Shown piece by piece: positions 37,117 through 49,412 of a stretch of DNA of 64,000 nucleotides; position 1 is the stretch's first letter; each line of letters starts with the position of its first letter. The translations under genes and the position numbers were made by a program. Location of the stretch: positions 8,974,638 to 9,038,637 of the forward strand of contig CM057161.1 in assembly GCA_029962745.1 (NCBI GenBank), given 5' to 3'. The notes beneath the pieces were generated by a model. The model was not told the origin of the DNA. It worked only from the letters and a program-made list of their open reading frames with translations, and made no database searches. This DNA is from Echinometra lucunter (Eukaryota > Echinodermata > Echinoidea > Camarodonta > Echinometridae).

Positions 37117-37265
37117 ATGCAAACACACTAATTCAAGATTTGAAGCCCCATGCGTGTATCTAACCCAGGACATTCTTCTGTGAGCAGTGGTGAGTACCAA
37201 GGGGCCTTCACCTTTATACCAAAGTGTTTCAATAAACATATTCTCTTCCCTTGCTCTTCTCGCAG

Positions 37266-37534
37266 GTATAACCACCGTTCTGACGATGACCACCATAAGC
37301 ACCGCGGTCCGGCAATCCCTACCACGGATCTCATACGTCAAGTCGATCGACATCTACGTCATCACTTGCTACTCGTTTGTCTTCGCCGCCCTGGTCGAGT
37401 ACGCCATCGTCAACTTCAACTACTGGTCGGAGCAGAAAAAGAAAGTGAAAGAGGCGCACGGCATCAAGAGCACCTCCACAACATCATCAACGAACAGCAA
37501 TAATAAAAAACAGCCTGAAGTCAGATATGATCAG
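37266..37534 (+). CDS. GABRB: GABA-A receptor beta-like subunit, 269-bp exon (TM2, TM3, start of cytoplasmic loop)
   Basis: Acceptor CTCTTCTCGCAG|GTATAACC, donor GATCAG|GTTTGT (a weaker donor). It encodes TM2 [14 protein letters not shown], the TM2-TM3 linker [18 protein letters not shown]3 ([20 protein letters not shown]) and then a charged cytoplasmic stretch ([12 protein letters not shown]) with Ser/Thr and Asn runs. The TTVLTMTT pore lining is typical of GABA-A receptors, including the Thr/Leu positions bordering the gate. SLPRISYVK resembles LCCH3 and glycine receptor linkers. It is phase 0 at the donor, matching the last exon. Confidence 0.95.
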
Positions 37535-38101
37535 GTTTGTATATAGTTGCAAAAAGAAAGCATCATGATTGATTTCGAGTTGTTATCATCACTGATCATT
37601 GATCATGGAAACATTCTTTCATTCTTTGTGTATGTTTCTTGTTTCTTGATAGTAATAAATGTTTCAGAATTTCTTTTCAGTCTTTAAAATGAAGGAATGC
37701 TCAGGAACAGAAAAGAAATTGAATAACTTCAATGTAGACAGCTGACAGATTCTTATCGCAAGTGTTTGCAAATGTTGAGGTGAACAATGCACATTCAACG
37801 CCGAAGTTCGATCTCACTACATCGTCGCTCACATAAACATGACAACTTTCGTTGAAACGATAAGGGAAATTTGAAGAAAAAAAAAAAACCTGTCCATAGC
37901 AGCATTTTTGTTGTTTCACTGTAAATGTTGGAACTAGTTGTACACTGTCCATTCATCCCCTTGTCATGTCCCTCACACGTGAACATGGTGAATGTCATTA
38001 AATCATATTGGAAATTGATTCATGGGCTACGGTTAATGGTATATAATAATGAAAATGTCTTTCCTGCATGTTCTTCTCTTTGATTTCATTACTCACTGCA
38101 G
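37535..38101 (+). other. Last intron (567 bp)
   Basis: Starts GTTTGT and ends CATTACTCACTGCAG. Nothing else was recognised in it. Confidence 0.85.
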
Positions 38102-38515
38102 TTACAGCAGTTCAACCCTCAAGTGGCTCTTCGACTTTCCCAGCTCGATTCCGACGACAACGTCGATGACGTCGACATGAAGAACAGCATAGGTTTGGAC
38201 GCCCTGAATGGTAACGACCGCAGCTGTCATCGTCGAACGTCGCTAACGTATCGACCGCAGCACCGCAGCAACTCCCAAAATAACGCGCGCAATAGCACAT
38301 CGACGTACGGGCCACGTTACTCGAACGTCAACCCGAGCCTCGCGAGACGTCGGAAAAAGAAACCGAAGAAGATCCGAGTTTTGCCGAGGATCCGAAATGT
38401 AAATACTGTCGACCGAGTGTCACGAGTCCTCTTCCCACTATTGTTTTTAATATTTAATGTATTATATTGGGTTGGGTATCTCTATGTGTTGCCTAATAAG
38501 TCAGAATATGCATAG
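38102..38515 (+). CDS. GABRB: GABA-A receptor beta-like subunit, last exon (cytoplasmic loop, TM4, stop)
   Basis: Acceptor CTCACTGCAG|TTACAGCAG, read in phase 0. It encodes LQQFNPQVALRLSQLDSDDN, an acidic then Ser/Asn/Arg-rich cytoplasmic loop, a basic patch ARRRKKKPKKIR, then VNTVDRVSRVLFPLLFLIFN and VLYWVGYLYVLP, the TM4 helix, ending KSEYA and TAG at 38513-38515. VDRVSRVLFP is the near-invariant lead-in to TM4 in GABA/glycine receptor subunits. The frame on the sequence opens at an internal GTG, which is not a start. Cytoplasmic loop sequence is poorly conserved across the family. Confidence 0.94.
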   Translation, partial: LQQFNPQVALRLSQLDSDDNVDDVDMKNSIGLDALNGNDRSCHRRTSLTYRPQHRSNSQNNARNSTSTYGPRYSNVNPSLARRRKKKPKKIRVLPRIRNVNTVDRVSRVLFPLLFLIFNVLYWVGYLYVLPNKSEYA

Positions 38516-39920
38516 TTCTACGTATATATCAGCATTAAAGGAGTAATATTTAGTACTTATATTATACCTTCAGCATTTTAGTGTGTAGCTATTTTATAGT
38601 CGAAGCAACGAAACAATTATTTGGTTTTATTTTATTTTTTTCTACATCTGAATTAAACTTAACTGTGAAATATACATTACATCAAAGATATTAGAAATTT
38701 TATACTATCAAACAGGAATAACAGATATAAAAATATAACAAATGAGTGCAGTCACTATGTAACAAAAAACAATGATAAGATTTCATAGCTTATACTGTAA
38801 ATTCAGCATCTCATACATCAGGTACATGTTACCCGAAACATCATAACACTTAATGAATGATGAAATATTCGTTATTACATCGTATTGTCCTCAATAAACA
38901 AGCAAGACTTCCATATCATGGCGTATCATGCATTAGGTGGAGTCCGGTAAACGTCCTCCCCTTCCTAGCTAAAGGCGCCTCCACCCTTTCCCCCGACTAG
39001 TGGTAGTATATCTGCGTCACATGGGGATTTTCGGATAATATCGTCTCTTACAGTGAGGATTTGCTCCCTGCTTTTTCATTTTCTCGATACGCCTTCGATC
39101 TGGTGAACTCCTACGATATACACGGTGTACACGTATCAGCTTATAGAAAAGATGAAATTAAAACCTTATGAATATCCTATTCAGCGGCACTTTAGGGATA
39201 AAATCTTGAACCCTATAATGTATTTCTGAAAGATATCTGCCCACGTGGGGGAACGTAGTTTGCACAATTTGAGAACGTACAGTCGGCTGTGGGGGTTCAG
39301 GATTTCATCTCGCTTTAAAAGGGGTAGTGTGCTAAAATGTGTTAAAACCTGACGAGTACACTATTGCATGCTAAAAAGATATTGAGTATTTGGATATAAG
39401 AAGGGTATAAAATCGAACCCTTTATTTCAATTATGTGACAAATGTACTCTTTCTGATGTTACCCACCATGCCCACGTTGTCAAGGTTATTTTGTCTTTGC
39501 CTTCATAGCTTCGTTCGCTACAAGTCATAAAACGATCATATACAAATCCATGGCGTTCTCATGGATCGATTGAAACGTTCGTGAATATCTTATTTTTTTT
39601 TCTCTTTAAATCATTATTCAGGTTATAATCGTTTTTCTCTGTTCTAGAAGTCTAACAGGTATCTAACAGGCGCGGCAATGTTATCAGAACTCTGTACACA
39701 TTAGGCATTGCTGTGCTAAAGGATATATTGAGGTTGTCTATTATTAGAAACACTTCTCGATCCGTGCAATTTCTTACATTTCTTGGCAGTGCATTATGGG
39801 AATGTGAAAGTTTTTTGAAGTGTTACATGTATGCGTTTGAAGATTTTTTTGTTTTTGTTTTTGTTTAAATGGTAAGTTGAAATTTTTTTATTCCCGGACG
39901 TAAATATCATGTAATCTTCC
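38516..39920 (+). other. 3' untranslated region and flank of the GABA receptor gene
   Basis: Possible poly-A signals are ATTAAA about 20 bases after the stop (38534-38539) and AATAAA at about 38893-38898. Which one is used cannot be told from sequence. The rest is AT-rich with nothing recognised. Confidence 0.4.
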
Positions 39921-40268
39921 ATGTGTATAACGGTGAGATACAGAGAGAGAGAAAAAGAGAGAGAGGGAGGGAGGGAGAGAGTGCGTGAGGGAGAGAGATG
40001 GACAAAAGAAGGGGAAAAGGGGGCAAGCAAAAGAGAGAGGGAGAAAGATGAAGAGAGAGGGAGAGGAGGAGGAGGTGAAAGAAAGAGAACGGGGAGGGGA
40101 GAGATGGGGCGGGCAGTTGTGAACATTGATAGGCTGAGAATATGGAAGCAAATCTTTTAGATTTTTAAAGTGAGAAATGAAGAGAGAGGACTGGTTACAA
40201 GACAGAGTGAATAAGAGAGGGGAAGGGGAGAAATCGGGTGCTGATAGAGAACCAGGAACAGAGGAAAT

Positions 40269-40320
<52 letters not shown>

Positions 40321-40359
40321 GGAGAGAAAGAGTGGGAAGAAATATGAGAACTTGGGGAT

Positions 40360-40640
40360 GGGTGTTTACAGTGTGGTGGATATTTCACAATGTGGTAGAG
40401 TTTCACAGTGGATATTTCACAGTGTGGTGGGTGTTTCAGGATGTGGTGATTGTTCACAGTGTGGTGGATATTCCACAGTGTTAGTTTCGATAGTTTTAAC
40501 AGTGTGGACAGTGTATGAACACTGTGGTCTCACTGTGATTCACACTGTTAACACCGTTAAAACGCTCGAATTTAACATTGTGATTTACAGTGTGAAACAG
40601 TGCGGTCATAGTGTGATTCACACTGTGTTTCACACTGTGT
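40360..40640. repeat. CACAGTGTG-rich degenerate repeat
   Basis: CACAGTGTGGTGGATATTT-like units recur in the first half. Motifs in both orientations (CACAGTGTG and CACACTGTG) fill the second half, ending TTTCACACTGTGTTC before a 22-G run. It is the same motif style as 11440-12050. Confidence 0.85.
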
Positions 40641-40763
40641 TCTTTCCAGGGGGGGGGGGGGGGGGGGGGGGTAGGGAGTGGGGTTATGAATAAAGATAAG
40701 GATACGAAGGAAGGCCTTTTAAACAGAGCGAGCAATGTAAAGAGGTGGGCTGATAGTACCTGG

Positions 40764-40900
40764 TGAGCATTTCATGAAGAGTTTTGTCAGTGATTTTCAC
40801 TGACAACCGTTATAAGCTACTGAAAATCCTCGCATCTGATTGGATGAGAGCAAATTAGTCAGTGAAAATCACCGACAAGACTCTTCATGAAACGCTCCCC
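40764..40900 (-). mobile_element. MITE family B, copy 2
   Basis: Starts GAGCATTTCATGAAGAG and ends CTCTTCATGAAACGCTCCCC, with TTTTGTCAGTGATTTTCACTG next to the left end. The core is inverted relative to copies 1 and 3 (GCATCTGATTGGATGAGAGC). Confidence 0.9.
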
Positions 40901-42060
40901 TGGTTACAGGAAAGAGAGAGAGAGAAAAAAAAGTAGGAAGGGGGGGGGGGGCAGGGGACACAGAAGGAGAGAGACAGGCAGACAAACAGAGAGAGACAGA
41001 GAGAAGAGAGAGGGAGAGAAGATGAAGAGAGGGAGGAGAGGAAGTCAAGGAGAGGGGTTGGGGGCTGCGAACAAAAATAAAGTGAGGATATGAACACAGT
41101 CGTGATGGAGGAAGAACATTTAACACTGTTTAACATGTTTAAACAGAGAGAGAGAGAGAGAGCGGATACTGTCATGACTGTAGGAAGGGGAACTCATATT
41201 TACAGGACGGAGAGAGAGAGAGAGAGAGGGGGGGGGATAAAAGAGGAACAAAGAACGAAAGTAAGAGAGAGAGGAAGACAATGAGATGGAGAGAAGGCTG
41301 GGTGTTTTGAGGAAGGAAAAGGTGAGGATATGCAAGGAAACCATAGAGAAAGTAGGAAATGTATAGAGATGGGGACTGATAGCAACAGGACGGAGTAAAC
41401 AAGCGGGGGGGGGGTGGAACCAGGAACAGAGCGGGAGTACAAGGAAAGAGACTGGGAGAACATGAGAAAGAAGGATTTGCGAACCGATAGATGTAGAGAG
41501 GGGTAAATACAAAGAGAGAGAGAGAGGGAGAGAGAGAGAATTGAGCGAAGAAGGGAGACAACGGCAGGTGAGAGGGAAAGAGAAAGAGTGATGATGTATA
41601 GAGACACTGAGGCAAAATGGGAAAGTTTAAATGAGTGGGTCATTTTGTATGGAATGCAGAAAGAGAGAGAGAGAGGGGAGGCGGAATGAGAAAGAAATAG
41701 TAGAAATTGAAAAATCGGGGAGATAGACAGAAAGAAAACAAGAGGAAACAGAGAAAGGATGTAAAGATGGAGATAGAGAGAGATGAAGAGGGGGAGAAGA
41801 AGAAGCAGCAAAGATGTCAGAGAGTGGGGGGAAAAAGAATAGGAGGAAACAACGAATGCAGAGAAAGAAAGAAAAGAGAGAGAGAGAGAGAGAGAGATCT
41901 AGAAAAGGTTGTAGGATAGAGAAAGAGGGGGAAAAAGTCTCTAGCAGATTGAGACAAAAGCAGATTGAAAAATGTAAAATAAGAGAGAAATGAGCAGATA
42001 GAAAGAACGAAAAAGAATGGGAAGCAGAGAGAGAGAGAGAGAGAGGGGGGGGGGGGGGAG

Positions 42061-43641
42061 GCTATGACTAGAGGGAACATTTTCTCTTCGTTTCGTATGT
42101 CACAGTTTTGTTGGTTTGTTTAAACGTTATGGGTTGGCTTCCCATTATCTCTCGCTTGTTTCTTTAATTATCTGGACACATTTTATGGTACTTCAATGAG
42201 TTCAATTTATCCATATATCTATGTCAATCTCATCATACACCCCCAGTCTGTAAAATTGGGGTTTTATTACATACATGTAAATGTGGATTACCGAACTCAT
42301 CTGTATAAATTATTGCACCCTCTTCGTTTTGATTTTTCTTCAAATTCCCAAATCGTGATTTAGCCGAGTACAGATCTTTAGGCCTATTTTTCTATAGATG
42401 TATTGACATTCAAAAATACTTATGACCCACTTTTTCTGTTGTATTTACAAACCAAAAATTCACTTGATTAGGCATTTTGGAATCTTTCCGGCATTTGATG
42501 ATTTCAAGGTTGGGTTGTTTTGACATCTTTCCCATCTCGAAGGTCTTCAAAGTCACCTTCATTTTGCCATCTTTTTTTTTTTCTTTAATAAATTTGAGGT
42601 AAACCATGTAAACAGTCTGAGAATCCATATCACACAAGCCTTTAGGTATATCCTTCCGCCGCCTCAGTGCACGTCAAGATGAGGAAGGCAAAGAAAAAAA
42701 TCCTATCGTAACCTAACAGGATTTTACATCCCAATAGATTTTAGAAGAGCTACCTGGTTTGGCGGTACTCTTCAAACTGCAAACCCAACACGCTAAATTG
42801 AATTACAGCCGACAAAGCCAATTACGAGGTGCCATCGTATTACATGCTTTATCCACCTTTGGAAACTATATGAGACGCAATCGATAAACGTAAGAGTGTT
42901 TCGCGCCTTGTCATATTTTGTCCTGTTTTTACAAGCTACAAAGAACATGGGTAAATACCGAAAATGATTCTTTTAAGGAGATTAAATATATAATTCATCG
43001 GGGTCATTGGTTTTGTCTATAATATTTTCTTTAAGAAAAATCAACAGACGTCACTGGAAATGTTTGTGGGAAATATGGCAGGGGTGCACTGATTGGTGGG
43101 GAAAGTGTCACGTGATGTCAAAGGAGGGAGAGTTGGTTGAGGAAAGAAGTATCTTTCCCCGTAAGAGGCGCTATACCTCAAAGTGTTACAGCGGTATGGT
43201 TGCGCACTTGCCAGAATAATCTATCAAAATTCTAATGCAAGCCTTGGTATTCCTCTAGTCATAATCTGTTCCCCATTTTTTTTTCTTCATCGAACAAACC
43301 TAAGGTATTTTTTTTTTATTGTGAGCCTGATCGGTTAAGAGTGACACTAAGTGACATTTATTTTTCCGTCCATGACATTCATCATTTCATGGATTCTAGT
43401 TTGAGTAGATTGAATTTCAACTCCTTCAGTGATGCCCTTCACCATGAAGCATGAAATAGCTCAACACATCTCATTACCTATTTTTACAGGACCTTAAACT
43501 TTCAAAAATTTGTCAAATGTTCGTCCATGACAAACCGATCAGGCTCATGTTCCAATACGTGCGTATCAGTTACACTTCTTTTCCTCCTAACTGCTTCCTC
43601 TTCTTATTTATTTCGGTCTGGTTTGTCCTCTACCTGTACTC

Positions 43642-43642
<1 letters not shown>
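42061..43642. other. Intergenic stretch, nothing recognised
   Basis: No exon with recognisable product, RNA gene or long repeat was seen. Confidence 0.4.

Positions 43643-43714
<72 letters not shown>
43643..43714. repeat. (CT)n microsatellite, about 72 bp
   Basis: Uninterrupted CT dinucleotides. Confidence 0.97.
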
Positions 43715-43717
<3 letters not shown>

Positions 43718-43889
43718 CTTTCTCGCTCTCTTTCCATCTCCGTTCAAATTCTCCAGCATTGAGAATTGTACAACTTGCATCCTGCATTGAGATGAGGAGT
43801 GTTATTAAGGTTAATACATCGAATTAATAATTGTTTGTTATTAATGTTAATAATGGTATTGAAAAAGCGTATGATATAAAGATAAAAGC

Positions 43890-43946
43890 CAGAGAAAGAG
43901 GGAGGAAGAAAGAGGGATGGAAGGAACAGGGATTTAAAAAAAAAGA

Positions 43947-43994
<48 letters not shown>

Positions 43995-44084
43995 GTGACA
44001 GACAGACAGAGAGAGGGAGGGAGAAGAAAAAGTAGATGATGGTGATGATGATGATGATGATGGTGATTGATGATGATGATGATT

Positions 44085-44124
<40 letters not shown>

Positions 44125-44165
44125 CAGTGATAGTGATGTTGATGATGAGGAGGAGGAAGGATAAT
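43890..44165. repeat. Polypurine plus (GA)n plus (GAT)n tract
   Basis: A purine-rich lead-in, (GA)n at 43950-43993, then GAT trinucleotides at about 44036-44125 and a GGA-rich end. Poly-His and poly-Ile frames on the minus strand are artefacts. Confidence 0.95.
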
Positions 44166-45510
44166 AAAGAACAAGAAAAATGGGTGGAGAAATGAATCAA
44201 TCTATTCAGAACAAAATTAGACAAGTATGGTTAACAGTTACCACAGAGATTTATTCGCTTACATGCACAGCAGAATATCATTTTGAAATTTTTTCCGCAG
44301 AACTATACGAAATGTTCTTTGTGAACGCTACAAAGTTTTGAATGTTTAGTCATATCATTAATTAAGCTGAACCAACTTCCATTTGTTTTGTATAAAAACT
44401 ATTTTCATTATCTGAATTCATGTAACTATGATGTACGATCGATCATGCCTTTTGATATTAACTAAATTTTCTAATATATAGTGTTGAGGCTGTAGTTGTT
44501 CATAATTCCCCGAGTTTTACAATTTCCACGCGTAAACCCTGTGATACTTCCAATTATTGTATTACCCAGATTGTTAAAGAGCAAGACTATGTACAAACAA
44601 AATTGAGAGGTCAAGTGACGTAAAAATTTTGATATCAATTTATATACCATGATATATTTGAACTAAAGATCTCTGTGTTCCAATACGCCAACCTTGTCAT
44701 GTGCAATAGTGTTGTCATGGAATATGGACTGATTTAATTAGTTCAGTTGGAATGGCGTTTTACGATTTTATGACCAACTATGCTAATGTTTTCAGACTCT
44801 TATTGCACGATCATCCACTCTTGCTTTTTTATTTGCAGAATGATATTTTGTCCACTACAAAATGTCAGCATCCAGATTATTCAGGCTTTTCTCTTTTTTT
44901 CCACCCTCCAAAACAGTATGTTTGCCTGATTGCTGGTTATATTTCATTCATTTTTACTAAACATATAAAAGGCGTGGTAAGTGTGGTATACTCACATAGT
45001 GGAATAATGCAAATAGGAGTTTTGATTAAACAAAGATATTAAATATTTATATAATTTTACTATGCGCTCTTTAATTCGCAATAAGATACAGATAATTAGA
45101 TGAGAAACGGACACAACATGATATTAATATGAGCGTTTTCCTCTCAGTTCTTTGTGAGAAAAATAAATGAAATATGAATTCCATTACGCAATATGCCTGT
45201 TTATTTATGAAATCATTCTCCATAATCAAAGCTGATATTCTTTATTTTCAGGTTTCGACCTTCAATTATACTCCTTTTCTATTTCTTGATTTTGTGTGCA
45301 TTAAGCCCATCACTTTTCACTGGTATAGCACACAATTATTCTTGGCCCCATAAACGATTCGAATCGAGAAATATAATTAGCTCTTTGACGATTACAAAGA
45401 TAATTTTATGCTTCCAAGCTTACAACTACAGTTATCATTATTGTACGGAAAATTGCCACAGCTTTTTTTTTTATGACATTAAACCCTTTATTTGTCATTA
45501 GGTCATGGAC
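44166..45510. other. Intergenic stretch, nothing recognised
   Basis: AT-rich DNA with short open frames only. Confidence 0.4.
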
Positions 45511-45517
45511 TGAAATC

Positions 45518-45828
45518 CTGGGGGGGGGGGCAGGGGGGCAGAGTGCCCCCTGAAGGATTTCAGCGGGAAAATCCACCAAACCACCGGGAAAAAATGAAAG
45601 GGAGGGAAAGGAAGAAAAGGGAAGGGAGGAAGGGAAAGGAAGAAGAAGAAAGGAAAAGAAAGCAGAAGAAAGGAAAAGAAAGAAGGAGAAGGAAAAAAAG
45701 AGAAAGGGGAAAGGAAGAAGGAGAACGGGAAAGAAAAAAAGGAGAAAGGGGAGAAAGAAGAAGAGAGAGAGGGAAAGAGGGAAAGGGGGGAAAAGAAAAA
45801 AGCAAAGGGAAACAAAATAAATGAAGGA
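45518..45828 (+). repeat. Poly-G start and about 230-bp polypurine tract
   Basis: The G-rich stretch (45518-45540) is followed by an almost pure A/G stretch at 45590-45828. It directly precedes the tandem array at 46.0 kb and may be part of the same repeat. Confidence 0.85.
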
Positions 45829-45989
45829 AAATTTAGTACCAAAACCCCGGAGTTTCCTGGTGCTCCACTCCCTGGACCCCCGCAGTGGCTTTCCCTGTAG
45901 ACCCCCATCAGGGGCCCTAAGCCAGAACCCTGGGCCCCACCCGCTAAGGGCTTCGCAACAAGCAACTCGTGGTGCGGGCTCACCTCCGC

Positions 45990-47150
45990 ATATTCTATTT
46001 CTAGACTTACCGGGAAATGTTCGGCTCTGCCCCCCCCCCCCCCCGATAACAGGCAGAGAATATAAGACACCGGGAACAGTCAACGAACAATTCAAAGGAA
46101 CGTCAGAGCTTCCGCGCTTTGCGGAGGAGGGGAAAATCACCATCCCTGCACCTCCCCCTAGCATGCCTAGGGAGCGCGCTTTGCACTATCGTCCTCCTAA
46201 AATGAAATCCTAGCTACACCACTGATTCTAGACTTAATTACCGGGAAATTTTTGGCTATGCGTATGCCTCCCCCCCCCCCCCGATAACAGGCAGAAAGCG
46301 TAAGAAGAGCGGGAACTGACAGCGAAAAAACGTCGGAGCTTCCGTGCTTTGCGCGGGAGGGGGGAAACTCCCCCTCCCTGCACCCTCCCCCTAGGGAGCA
46401 CAACCGTCCTCCTAAAATGAAATTAGTTACGCCGCAGAAGATAGACTTAATTACCTACAACTAACAATTCAAAGAAACGTCGGAGCTTCGCGCGGGAGGG
46501 GGGAAACTCCCCCCTCCCTGCCCCCTCCCCTCTAGGGAGCACTACATTGGCGTAAATTCCGGGGGGTGGGGGATCTATCACCCCCACTTGGGGGAGAGGG
46601 GGGATGGTGTGTACAAATTTCCCCCAATGCAGACACACTTTTAAAGGAAGAAAATATATTTTAATTAATCAGTTAGTAAAAATTCTGAATATCTGTCATA
46701 AACAACCATCATATTTTAGAATTTCTATTTGAAAATGCTATTGAAAACAAAAAAAGTGGTTATTTTTGGCTCGCTCGCTTCGCTCGCTCATCAAACTCTT
46801 AGGATTTCCATCTGAAAATGCGATTAAAATCGAGAAAAGTGGTTATTTTTGGCTCGCTCGCTTCGCTCTTTCGTCATATTTTAGAATTCTTATTCGAAAA
46901 TGCGATTCAAAACCGGAAAAGTGGTTATTTTCTGCTCGCTCGCTTCGCTCGCTCACAAAATAGATGTGTGAGAGGGGGGAAAAAATCGTTAAAAAAGTTT
47001 TTCATCCCCACTCCTCAAATTGGATTTACGCCGGTGGAGCACTACCGACCTCCTAAAATACAGTCCTAGCTACGCCACAGATTCTAGACATAGACTAGTT
47101 ACCGGGAAATTTGGGGCTCTGCCCCCCCCCCCCCCCTGATAACAGGTACC
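45990..47150. repeat. Tandem array of an approximately 200-230 bp unit, partly interrupted
   Basis: Units start TCTAGACTTA..ACCGGGAAAT, then poly-C, GATAACAGGCAGA, GGAGCTTCCGYGCTTTGCG, CCTCCCCCTAG, GGGAGC and CCTCCTAAAAT, ending TAGCTACRCCACTGAT. Copies begin near 46004, 46226, 46440 (shortened) and 47085 (truncated at the window of homology). The third copy is split by the element at 46546-47036. No gene is recognised. Confidence 0.8.
46546..47036. mobile_element. Nested 491-bp transposon with perfect 9-bp target duplication and internal minisatellite
   Basis: GAGCACTAC occurs directly on both sides (46537-46545 and 47037-47045) and the host repeat unit resumes after it. The ends ATTGGCGTAAATTCC and GGATTTACGCCGGTG are inverted repeats of each other apart from a one-base gap and outer differences. 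The interior (about 46755-46960) has three copies of an approximately 85-bp unit with TTTTTGGCTCGCTCGCTTCG. A 9-bp duplication is typical of Mutator-like elements (established knowledge); the assignment is an inference. A related copy is at 59155-59415. Confidence 0.85.
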
Positions 47151-49189
47151 TGTTACGCCCCTGTTTGAAGCGTATAATTCATATACACCAAAATGTGTGA
47201 CGAATATCGATTGTGGCAATGCACTGTTTATTCTATTGACAACCAAAACAATTAAAAGGTTAATTCCATTTTTCGTTCAGCTTTATACATAATTATGATA
47301 CTTCATACAGTTTGTTATATCTTTCTTGTTATGCTGGTCACTTTGCTCTGTTAAGGCTGATAAAGGACAAAGAATGTGCCAGTTTACTGGAGGAAACGGC
47401 CTACATTAAAAGAATCACATTATTGTACGTTCAAGGCGTGATTCTATGTATCAAAGTATTACTGGTATCTCCAAGAGATTTAAGGGATAGAAGTGAAATA
47501 TCGACAACTATTTACTAAAGATATTAAATTGATTATACTGATTATGGTGATTGAGAGTGAAGTTAATTCGATTTTCCTTTTACGTTTTATACTTTGGCGT
47601 TTAAGGGGTTTTAAGCCTTAATTCATAGATACATATAATTATGATATAAACATGTCTCATACCATATGTGTCAATATTATACAACTATGTACAAACTTTA
47701 CATACAATGCTTGTGATTTTATCTATAAGAAATAAATTGTTTTTCTTATTAAAACGAATAAATGCTCTCCTTGATTATTATTTTTTGCGTGTTGGTCGTC
47801 AAAGCGTATCCATGAATTATTTTGACAACTATAAAGAAAGAATGATTCCTCATGAAAATATCAAGGTTGAGGTTGGGCGTTCCATAATCAAGAAATTCTT
47901 TACATGATAATTACACATCATCATCGATATCATTACAGTTACCTCCTTCTTCATGGGGAAAGAGATACCAATGTCATATCTTTTTGTTTCGTATCGAAAA
48001 CTTCAAACTTGTGTAAAATAGCAACAAGCTGAATTTCAAGTTTAAGGTATGGGAATAAACCTCCAGTATATAACATTAAGTTTAAACGTGCTTGTTTCTT
48101 AAGAATGATATTATTTTGTAACAAAATAAAGATAAATTGTTACACACATTGAGCAAAAATGAGGGGGAAATCAGTGATAACGCAAATTCCCGTTTATTCA
48201 TTTAGCAACAGAGCTACGGGATATAAAAAACACTTGGTGCAGGCTTCATAAAATCGGTGCATTAACTCGACAAACCCTTAGAATGAAATTAAAACGCTTT
48301 CGGGAATACCAGCGATATATCCTCAACATGGGTTATCCCTGTTTGAACGTCCGCCTATTTTTCTTTTCTTATTTTGCATAGTTGTCTATACATTCATAAT
48401 TTTCAAATACAAAATCATTTAGCGTAGGTCAGACAGTTCTTAAATTTACTAGGCGCCTGCCCTGAATTGTCGTAGAGAGGGGGAATTAAAGTAGAGTATA
48501 CCTTTTTATTTTCCTTGTTTATTGTTGTTTTCATATACAATGAGAATACATACAAATATACATCAATTATTCAAACACCATTTTAGACTCAGCTTTGCTC
48601 TAATTGTTCGAAAAGTATAGAAAACATCAATGGGATTTGAAACAAATGATACAAACATTGCATTCAAGTGAAGAACTACTTTAATTGTGACATCCGAGAA
48701 TTTCTAAAATTAATAAACGAAAAGCTGCTGTTGCGCTTTGCCAATTCAGATTTACAATTAAGAGGATACCGTAATTGACGAGTTATTGAAATCAGACCCA
48801 ATTTTTTGTTTTAATCTTTGAAAAATGCTGAATCGGAATTTTATGCGATCCAAATTTTGAAATGAATTCATTTTACGAATACATTTTATATGATTTCAAT
48901 AAATATTTTACTTGCAAAAGATGAATATATAAAGATAGTTTATACGTGTTGAATTGTCATCGTTTTTACAGGCCTGAAAATACAGACTGCTCCGTTTTCT
49001 ATGGGAGACTGTTGGAGGATAATCAATATCAATATCAGTTACTTGTTGGAGGGTTATAACGTCGCTGAAACGTATAGGTTATTTCAGTTATACTTTTACA
49101 TCAACATTAGTAATAATTGTTTATGGAATGAAAGTCTAGAGCTCAAGAACTATTTGTATTTAAGAAATTAACATTCCTCATTTATCGCT
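47151..49189. other. Intergenic stretch, nothing recognised
   Basis: AT-rich with only short frames and no recognised repeat. Confidence 0.4.
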
Positions 49190-49412
49190 GCCCGCGAGCT
49201 GCCCATAGCCGACGAAAAGGTGACTTGTGATGGCGTGCTAAAAAGATATGACATGTTCGGAGGAGCGACAAGTCATTTGTCGGGGAAGTTGTCGCTGGTC
49301 TTGGCAAAGACCATGAAGACGGCTTTGTGAAACACTTAGCAGACAAGACGACCGACAACGCCAAGATGTCGCTGATCTTGTAGTTATGACGCTTTCATGA
49401 AACGCGCCCCTG
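49190..49412. mobile_element. MITE family D (related right end to family B)
   Basis: Ends with ACGCTTTCATGAAACGCGCCCC, like the ends of family B, and contains several internal inverted pieces (GACAAGTCATTTGTCGG, GACAAGACGACCGACAACG). The left end is not cleanly visible. It is probably a diverged or truncated relative of the B family. Confidence 0.5.

Larger units (their letters stand above)
30523..37265 (+). other. Intron inside the TM2 region (6.7 kb)
   Basis: Starts GTAAGG and ends CTCTTCTCGCAG. It holds a tRNA-derived SINE (30763-31100), a piggyBac-like MITE (31144-31551), a 12-bp minisatellite (31938-32000), a second tRNA-like SINE head (35087-35175), a 27-G run (35337-35363), an SINE fragment (36475-36545) and a large palindrome (36588-37116). 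Stretches 32000-35080 and 35380-36470 hold nothing recognised apart from homopolymer runs. Confidence 0.85.
39921..42060 (+). repeat. About 2.1 kb of GA-rich polypurine microsatellite DNA
   Basis: Long purine-only stretches of GAGAGA with GGA/AAG variants on the + strand at 39935-40110, 40200-40345, 40910-41065, 41140-41290 and 41500-42060. Interruptions are the CACAGTG block (40360-40640) and a MITE (40764-40900). The many Leu/Ser/Pro-rich frames on the minus strand are artefacts. Confidence 0.93.

Noticed and set aside
39888..42080. Many Leu/Ser/Pro-rich frames up to 203 codons
   Set aside because: Produced by GA-rich microsatellites, with no conserved motif and different products in every frame.
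45406..46164. 252-codon minus-strand frame
   Set aside because: Low-complexity Phe/Ser/Pro product of a polypurine tract plus the 46-kb repeat array; no family resemblance.
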